Shown one piece after another: positions 57,359 to 64,000 of a DNA stretch of 64,000 bases. Every line of letters begins with the position of its first letter. Within the stretch, counting starts at the first letter, position 1. Position numbers and translations under genes: made by a program. The notes below the pieces were generated by a model that had not been told where the DNA came from, made no database searches, and saw nothing but the letters and a program-made list of their open reading frames with translations. The stretch is from Gigantopelta aegis (lineage: Eukaryota; Mollusca; Gastropoda; Neomphalida; Peltospiridae). The stretch is from positions 77,869,997 through 77,933,996 of the forward strand of contig NC_054702.1 in assembly GCF_016097555.1 (NCBI RefSeq). Reading direction: 5' to 3'.

Positions 57359-57769
57359 CCACAAAATACAGACATCTATCAGTATACGGACACATTTAAC
57401 TCTGGAAAATGGGAAAGTTTGACATGTAAAACTTTAGGTGATTTCACAAACACAGTTATTTTGCTACCAGTAATATTTGCAGATGTCAAAATATATTCTG
57501 AAGAATTGCTTTATTTATTACTATTATTTTACATATGCTTAAAGCCACACTTGGCCAGGTACAGTTATGTCATGTGCAGATAAACTTAAGTGCGATCACA
57601 ATCATTTAATTTACTTACAGCTTATAGTCTGCAATGCATATCTGATTGAGTTATCTCTTATGATCTATTATAAATATGCATACATTACTTAGTACAACCA
57701 TCTCTTCATACAGTTTTTACCTTTATATGTAAACATTGTAAATTTTTCTTGACTATCAAAATAGACTAC

Positions 57770-58850
57770 TGATTATAATTTAATTAACACAGAATTAATA
57801 CTTAAAACATGTGTAACAGAATTTTAGCCCGAGTACTCTGCCATTCGAGAGAGCTATATAGTCTGTCCCATCCTCCTACAAAAATATTTTCTTTTGTAAA
57901 TAAGTTCAGTTTTGTCTGTTGGAAGAAAAGTAAAATGTTTTGGAAATAACAAAAAAACATAGTTCTTTTTGTGTGCTATTTATAAAACAATCAGCTCAGA
58001 AATAAATAACTTGTAGTCAATTCCATAGCATGAAAAAATGTCTTCCCTGTGGGATGGACAATAGACGGACATTTGGATGGTTATGATCACTCTCTCAGCC
58101 AGAGATAACTCTATACTGAAAACACCAATTCCTGCTCTAATACAACAATAACCTTATGTTTGACGTTAAATACCATTACATTGATAATTTTTGAGTTTGC
58201 AGATAACAAATATCTGACATATTAATCACTAATAAACACACTACAGGAAAAAACCTGTCAACAGCTATACATTTAACAAGAACATTATTGTATTAGAGTT
58301 GGAATCTTTGTCTACTCTGTCGTAGGCAGTGATAAAAATAAGCAGAATTTTTCATTTGTCCACCAGACAAGTACATCGAGAAATCTACTTGTCCAGCAAT
58401 ATTTTCACTTATCCAAATAAATGTTTTGTTTTATTAAAGTACAAGGATCGTATTTTTGATTGCTGAAAATGAAAGTGCACTAAAAAAATTTACTTGTCCA
58501 CTGGACAATTATTGAGGTACATTTTGCTTGTCTGAGCAGATTTTCACCTGTCAAGACAAACGGACAAGTTGATTTCAAACACTGGTAGGCAGCAATTCTG
58601 TGTTGTGTCTACCTGAGAAAAAGATTGTAACTGTCCAAATTTCCATCTAGTTCTTGAATGGCCAAGTACTCAAGATCACAGAATTTATACGATGCAACCT
58701 TTATAAAAACATAAAGTAGCCAACAGATTTAAGTTTTACAATTTAATCAACACATAATTAAAACTTAAAACATGTGTAACAGAATTTTAGCCCGAGTACT
58801 CTGCCATTCGAGAGCTATATATAGTCTGTCCCATCCTCCTACAAAAATGT
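57770..58850. repeat. Direct repeat of about 115 bp around a MITE end
   Basis: The segment aacttaaaacatgtgtaaca, gaattttagcccgagtactc and tgtcccatcctcctacaaaa occurs at 57780-57895 and 58745-58850. The tagcccgagtactct end is the same as that of the hairpin MITE at 61583-61708. Confidence 0.8.
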
Positions 58851-59135
58851 TCATTATTTTATTTTATTATTTTGATGGTTTATAAATAAATTTTACAAAT
58901 TTGTTATGTATATTTCAGATTGCAGCTTTAATACTTTAAAATGTTTAATATACTTATATAGTGTCATTAAAAATTAAGTTATTAATTTCCTTTTCTTTTG
59001 TGTAGTATAGTCATTCACTACATTTTACTGTTCAGTAATAATACACAAAAGTATAATCAGTCCAAATCCATACTTATCAGCTAGAACATACACGTATATA
59101 TAAATGTATGTAGTTATAATTTACATGATACCCAC

Positions 59136-59340
59136 CTTAATTCCGCCAATGCATTGAACAAAGTATTATAATGTGACTAGCGCTTTTTAAAATGATATAA
59201 AATAAACGTATACGCAGCTTCATCCAATGAACCAACCTGCGGAACAATATGCCATCAAATAAAGTCAGTGGATTAACGAGTAAACAGATCAATGAATCAA
59301 TCCCAACAGCCAGCATGTAGGACCATCCCGTTACACACAA
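59136..59340 (-). other. Candidate 5' noncoding exon of the ZC2HC1C-like gene
   Basis: On the minus strand a good donor (attaag|gtgggtatc at 59128-59135) ends an exon whose frame, joined to the exon at 57030, has a TAA immediately upstream. That makes 56998 the first usable Met. The upstream boundary and promoter are not defined. Inferred only from splice-site quality. Confidence 0.3.
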
Positions 59341-59605
59341 ACTATGGCAGCCATGTTGTTTACAAACTGACTGCTTGGTAACGTGGTTAGCAAGCCAGGT
59401 TACAATGACTTCGTTGTTTGTTTTTCACGCCTAACTGGTAATACTTAATTAGTGTGAGTTACTGTTACCTAATAACAATCAACACTGTCATTATCTAACA
59501 CGGATAATACAGACTGATTTCATGTTGCGGTTAATGTTTAGTCTGCATAGCCCTATTTTGTAAAATCGATTCCTTGAATTATGGAGCACCATTAAAAAAA
59601 ACCCA

Positions 59606-59760
59606 GAGCGAGAGAGAGAGGGGGGTGGGTGGGGGTGGGGCGGGGGGTTGGTAGTAGTAGTAGCAGTAGTAGTAGTAGTAGTGGTGGTGGTGGTGGTGGT
59701 GGTGATGGTGATGGTGGAGGTGGTGCCATGGTGGTGGTGGTAGTGGTGATAGTAGTACTT
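59606..59760 (+). repeat. G-rich tract and TAG/TGG triplet repeat
   Basis: GA repeats, then ggggtgggtgggggtggggc and gggggg (59620-59647), then tag and tgg triplets. The G-runs fit a strong G-quadruplex pattern on the plus strand. Confidence 0.92.
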
Positions 59761-59804
59761 ATAATTTAATTAATAGTAGGCTTAGTAGTAGGTAGCTAAA
59801 ACTA

Positions 59805-60112
59805 AAGTTGGTTTTCTTTCAAAACACCTCTAGAGCACATTGAGGGTTAGGGTTAGAGTTAGGGTTCATCGGCTATTGGATGTCAAACATTTAGGTAATT
59901 CAGACGAGCAGTCTTTAAAGGAAATCCACTAAATTTTTCCACTAGAAACTTTTCGATATAGCCAGGACATAACATACCACTGCTTTTGATATACCTGTCA
60001 TTGGGAATTGGTTGGGACGAGGAAAACGAAATAGGTCCATTAATGAGATTCGATCATGTAACCCAAGCACCTCAGGCGAGCACTCTACTGACTGAGCTAA
60101 ATCCCGCCCTTT
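59805..60112 (-). mobile_element. SINE carrying TTAGGG-like repeats
   Basis: Tail ttttctttcaaaacacctct and agagcacattg, then gagggttagggttagagtta (59842-59866), then body (catcggctattggatgtcaa) and head (ctgactgagctaaatcccgc). Confidence 0.75.
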
Positions 60113-60269
60113 TCACATTGCATGACCACCAGTATGAGCTATTGTTGCTGTAATAATTGTTTTAATCTGCATGTCCACCAGTCTGTCTATCAATGTCACA
60201 TCTGAGTAATATTATAATATTGTAATATGGACTCTTATTTCACTACCCATTTCAGTTACAGTACTACAT

Positions 60270-61760
60270 TTGCTTCCAGCCCTCCGTCCATCCACCCTAC
60301 TTTCACCATACCTCCGTCCGTCTGTCCACCCTACCGTCAGTATACCTCCGTCCGTCAACTCTACCTTCACCATACCTCCGTCCGTTCATCCTACCATCAA
60401 CATACCTCCGTCCGTCCACCCTACCTTCACCATACCTCCGTCCGTTCATCCTACCTTCACCATACCTCCGTCCGTCCACCCTACCTTCACCATACCTCCG
60501 TCCGTCCACTCTACCTCCACCATACCTCCGTCCGTCCACCATGCCATCACCATACCTCCGTCCGTTCACCCTACCTCCACCATACCTCCGTCCGTCCATC
60601 CTACCTTCATCATTCCTCCGTCCATCCATCCTACCTTCATCATACCTCCGTCCGTCCATCCTACCTTCACCATACCTCCGTCCGTCCACTCTACCCCCAC
60701 CATACCTCCGTCCGTCCATCCTACCTTCATCGTACCTCCGTCCGTCCATCCTACCTTCATCGTACCTCCGTCCGTCCATCCTACCTTCACCATACCTCCG
60801 TCCGTCCACTCTACCTCCACCATACCTCCGTCCGTCCACTCTACCTCCACCATACCTCCGTCCGTCCATCCTACCTTCACCATACCTCCGTCCGTCCATC
60901 CTACCGTCACCATACCTCCGTCCGTCCATCATACCTTCACCATACCTCCGTCCGTCCATCCTACCGTCACCATACCTCCGTCCGTCCATCCTACCTTCAC
61001 CATACCTCCGTCCGTCCATCCTACCGTCACCATACCTCCGTCCGTCCACTCTACCTCCCATCATACCTCCGTCCGTCCATCCTACCTTCACCATACCTCC
61101 GTCCGTCCACTCTACCTCCATCATACCTCCGTCCGTCCATCCTACCATCACCATACCTTCGTCCGTCCACTCTACCTCCATCATACCTCCGTCCGTCCAT
61201 CTACCGTCACCATACCTCCGTCCGTCCATCCTACTTTCACCATACCTCCGTCCGTCCACTATATACCTCCACCATACCTCAGTCCGTCCATCCTACCTTC
61301 ACCATACCTCCGTCCGTCCATCCTACTTTCACCATACCTCCGGTTGTCCACTCTACCTCCCATCATACCTCCGTCCGTCCATCCTACCTTCACCATACCT
61401 CCGTCCGTCCATCCTACCGTCACCATACCTCCGTTCGTTCATCCTACTTTCACCATACCTCCGTCCGTCCACTCTACCTCCACCATACCTCCGTCCGTTC
61501 ACCCTGCCTTCACCATACCTCCGTCCGTCCATCCTACCTTCACCATACCTCCGTCCGTCCATCCTACCTTCACCATACCTCCTAGCCCGAGTACTCTGAC
61601 TGTAAGAGAGCTAGATGGACATTTGGATAGTTATATACGCTGTAATGAGAGCGTATATTACTGTCCAAATGTCCGTCTATTTCTCTTACAGTCAGAGTAC
61701 TAGGGCTACATATCTCCGTCCGTCCATCCTATCTTCACCATACCTTCGTCTATAGCAATT
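60270..61760. repeat. 30-bp minisatellite, about 43 units
   Basis: The unit ccatacctccgtccgtccat plus cctaccttca repeats from about 60290 to 61584 and resumes briefly after a MITE (61709-61755). Because 30 is divisible by 3 and no frame of the unit holds a stop, long open frames appear on both strands; they encode only ten-residue periods such as HHTSVRPSYL and are not genes. Confidence 0.97.
61583..61708. mobile_element. Hairpin MITE inserted in the minisatellite
   Basis: The left arm tagcccgagtactctgactg, taagagagctagatgga and catttggatag is mirrored with few mismatches by the right arm to tcagagtactagggcta. TA occurs at both ends, and minisatellite sequence on both sides dates the insertion after array growth. 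Confidence 0.9.
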
Positions 61761-62147
61761 AAATAGTCGTAGTCCATCATCCGGTCGAAGATTTTTCGGA
61801 TGCAAATCACATCGACACTTGTCGAGCTATTAATGCTTAGATTAACTTATAATACATTTGTTGAACACTCATTGCATTTGCATGGCCCCAGGAGCGCATG
61901 TACGCACACACATGCACACGCACACAAACCAACAAACAATAATAAACATGTTTTTTTTTAGATTTAAAAATGTCATTTGTGAATAGCTGGAGAAGATCTT
62001 AGATATTTTGCCATTCCTATTAAAGTAGTTTTGTACCCCTTTCCCCCACCTCCCATGTGTGTCAGGTCAGGTACGGCATTGCTGTAGTAATTAGTTGTCC
62101 TCTATTCTCTCTCTCTTTTTTTCATGGAATCTATCAAAGTTTAGGGG

Positions 62148-62475
62148 GCGGGACGTAGCCCAGTGGTAAAGCGTTCGCTCGATGCGCGGTCGATCTGGGA
62201 TCGATCCCCGTTGGTGGGCCCATTGGGCTATTTCTCGTTCCAGCCAGTGCACCACGACTGGTATATCAAAGGCCGTGGTATGTTCTACTTTGTCTGTGGG
62301 ATAGTGTAATAAAAGATCCCTTGCTGCTAATCGAAAAGTAGCCTATGAAGTGGCGACAGCGGGTCTCTCATTATCTGCGTGGTCCTTAACCATATGTCTG
62401 ACGCCATGTAACCGTAAATAAAATGTGTTGAGTGGCGTCGTTAAATAAAACATTACTTTCTTTCTTTCTTTCTAT
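62148..62475 (+). mobile_element. tRNA-derived SINE, type A, full length
   Basis: The head gggcgggacgtagcccagtg gtaaagcg with ctgggatcgatccccg, the body aaaagatcccttgctgctaa, the tail gagtggcgtcgttaaataaa and a final tttc repeat. The best-preserved promoter of the family in the window. Confidence 0.93.
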
Positions 62476-62661
62476 CAAAGTTTATAATGTTAAAATTTAA
62501 TGCAAGTTAACTTGTAGTTTAAAAAGATATAAATTATGACGTTATTTCATGAGAAAAATAAATAAGGAAAGATAACTATTTTCCACATTCTTCATTTTGG
62601 TGTTACGCTGTTATCTCCCATTGAATCAAGTAAACAAATAGGTGATGGTCCTTCTCAGACC

Positions 62662-63022
62662 AAAGTAAGAAATGTTTTATTTAACGACGCACTCAACACA
62701 TTTTATTTACGGTTACATGGCGTCAGACATATGGTTAAGGACCACACAGATTTTGAGAGGAAACCCGCTGTCACCACTACATGGGCTACTCTTCTGATTA
62801 GCAGCAAGGTATCTGTTATTTGCGCTTCCCACAGGCAGGATAGCACAAACCATGGCCTTTGTTGAACCAGTTATGGATTACTGGTCGGTACAAGTGGTTT
62901 ACACCTACCCACTGAGCCTTGCGGAGCACTCACTCAGGGTTTGGAGTCGGTATCTGGATCCGAACCCAGTACCTACCAGCCTGTAGACCGATGGCCTAAC
63001 CACTACGCCACCGAGGCCGGTC
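62662..63022 (-). mobile_element. SINE, chimeric: type A tail, type B head
   Basis: The left 150 bp (acgacgcactcaacacattt, ggttacatggcgtcagacat) is type A. The right 210 bp (ttgcgcttcccacaggcagg to cgatggcctaaccactacgc and caccgaggccgg) is type B. Confidence 0.88.
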
Positions 63023-63285
63023 TTCTCAGACCAAATCAATTCCTATTGCCAATAATGTTAACATTTTCTGACATGATAAAAACAGTGATTCATCCCATCC
63101 AAGCAGTATAAAACGTTTAACGTTGGAAGATTAGCTTATGCTAAACCTGTCACCATCATTAAAAAGTTTATTTTTACATTTAATCTACAAAAAACGGTCA
63201 AGAGAATGCTGAGATGATCAAAATGATTCAACAGTTTATAGTTGGAAGCAGACGCTTTGACAATTTCTGATCTATCTACCCCCCC

Positions 63286-63347
63286 CCCTCTCTGTCTGTT
63301 TGTCTGTCTTTGTCTGTCTGTCTGTCTGTCTGTCTATTTTCTGTCTG

Positions 63348-63394
<47 letters not shown>

Positions 63395-63445
63395 CTCTCT
63401 CTCTCTGTCTAAATATGTCTATCTGTCTGTCTGTCTGTCTCTATA

Positions 63446-63476
<31 letters not shown>

Positions 63477-63580
63477 TTGTGTCTGGCTGTCTGTCTGTCT
63501 CTCTCTGTGTCTGTCTGTCTCTCTCTCTTTCTGTGTGTTTGTTTGTCTGTCTCTCTGTCTGTCTGTCTGTCTGTATGTCC
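63286..63580. repeat. TCTG / CT microsatellite tract
   Basis: Alternating (tctg)n and (ct)n blocks. Open frames here (Ser/Leu/Cys-Val repeats) are by-products of the repeat. Confidence 0.97.
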
Positions 63581-63921
63581 CCAACTACAATATTCACGTC
63601 TTGTTTATCTGTCTACTTGTTATTTTAAATCAGTTGTATTATTTTCTCTGCCATGTAAAATGTGTAATTTTCAAATGTAGGGTGAGATCTTAATATAGGT
63701 ATTATATCGCCTATTGGTCAATCGCCAACGTTAACACAAACATCAATAAATATTGTTTAAAAAAGAAAGAAAAAAAACCGGTGTGTTACGTGAGATTTAA
63801 AGAATGTTTTTACTGGAATATTCATTTAGAAAAGAAAAATCTGAAGTTTCACTTGGGTTCTTTTTTTGTCCCTTTTTTATGAACACTGCATAACAGAAAT
63901 ATTATACCTTCATGTATATTA

Positions 63922-63960
63922 CCCCCCACCACCACCACCACCACCGCCACCGCCACCATT
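63922..63960. repeat. CAC/CGC triplet repeat
   Basis: About eleven cac or cgc triplets. The rest of 63600-64000 shows no gene. Confidence 0.9.
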
Positions 63961-64000
63961 GACACGGAAGTCCCTGGTTTATTACAAGGACCCTTAAAGA

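Noticed and set aside
59365..59395. X-box (RFX) promoter motif near cttggtaacgtggttagcaa
   Set aside because: Only one half-site fits; the second half does not match the required spacing.
59842..59866. Chromosome end
   Set aside because: Only four imperfect TTAGGG-like units occur, with genome sequence continuing on both sides.
60270..61585. CRISPR-like array (regular 30-bp repeats)
   Set aside because: There are no unique spacers between the units, and the genome is eukaryotic.
60227..61703. Open frames of 318-477 codons on both strands
   Set aside because: They are produced by the 30-bp minisatellite, are periodic at ten residues, and overlap each other in five frames.
62148..62220. tRNA gene
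   Set aside because: The tRNA-like box A/B belongs to a SINE head; no full cloverleaf with acceptor stem is evident, and the same text recurs in other SINEs.
63300..63693. Ser/Leu/Cys-rich open frames of about 126 codons
   Set aside because: They are translations of the TCTG/CT simple repeat.

Overview
This window is nuclear DNA from an animal, most likely a mollusc and perhaps a gastropod. The genes are split by GT/AG introns, the DNA is AT-rich, and it is packed with SINEs, miniature inverted-repeat elements and simple repeats. The phylum is inferred from the SINE style and is not proven. No prokaryotic gene, CRISPR array or virus is visible.

Two cellular genes are supported, both on the minus strand. 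The first (56-28360) is the 5' two thirds of ANAPC1, the large scaffold subunit of the anaphase-promoting complex/cyclosome. I resolve 30 exons. All junctions keep one reading frame across about 1,207 codons, and the gene runs off the left edge. Exons 8 and 9 carry the Ser/Thr-Pro-rich loop that in vertebrates controls CDC20 access. Exons 28-30 enter the PC-repeat domain. The second gene (44197-57030, perhaps with a 5' noncoding exon near 59136) encodes a roughly 611-residue two-finger C2HC protein of the ZC2HC1C type with an acidic coiled-coil N-terminal half. Its stop is at 44197. A region of about 7.6 kb downstream (36555-44196) is free of SINEs and may be a long 3' UTR.

Between and inside the genes lie many mobile-element relics. 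ANAPC1 introns hold two internally deleted Tc1-like transposons back to back (9841-11033 and about 11055-11775), a pogo/Tigger-type element with perfect terminal repeats (24334-25634), a TTAA-flanked element (395-774), a near-perfect 93-bp palindrome (22480-22572), a family of foldback elements, and one of two inverted copies of a 1.3-1.8 kb element (17405-18720; the other is 29985-31807, intergenic). The intergenic stretch (28361 to about 36550) holds a LINE 3' fragment and a SINE. The long ZC2HC1C intron holds, on the opposite strand, a decayed FLYWCH/MULE transposase (51880-53256). The right end (59600-64000) is dominated by repeats: a G-rich/triplet tract, a 30-bp minisatellite of about 43 units interrupted by a hairpin MITE, SINEs, and TCTG/CT tracts.

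The two genes have no evident functional link. The most interesting observation is that the 3' end and splice donor of ANAPC1 exon 18 are tandemly triplicated. The most distal donor would add exactly 39 in-frame, stop-free codons. I found no convincing new biological system. The other notable items are repeat structures.
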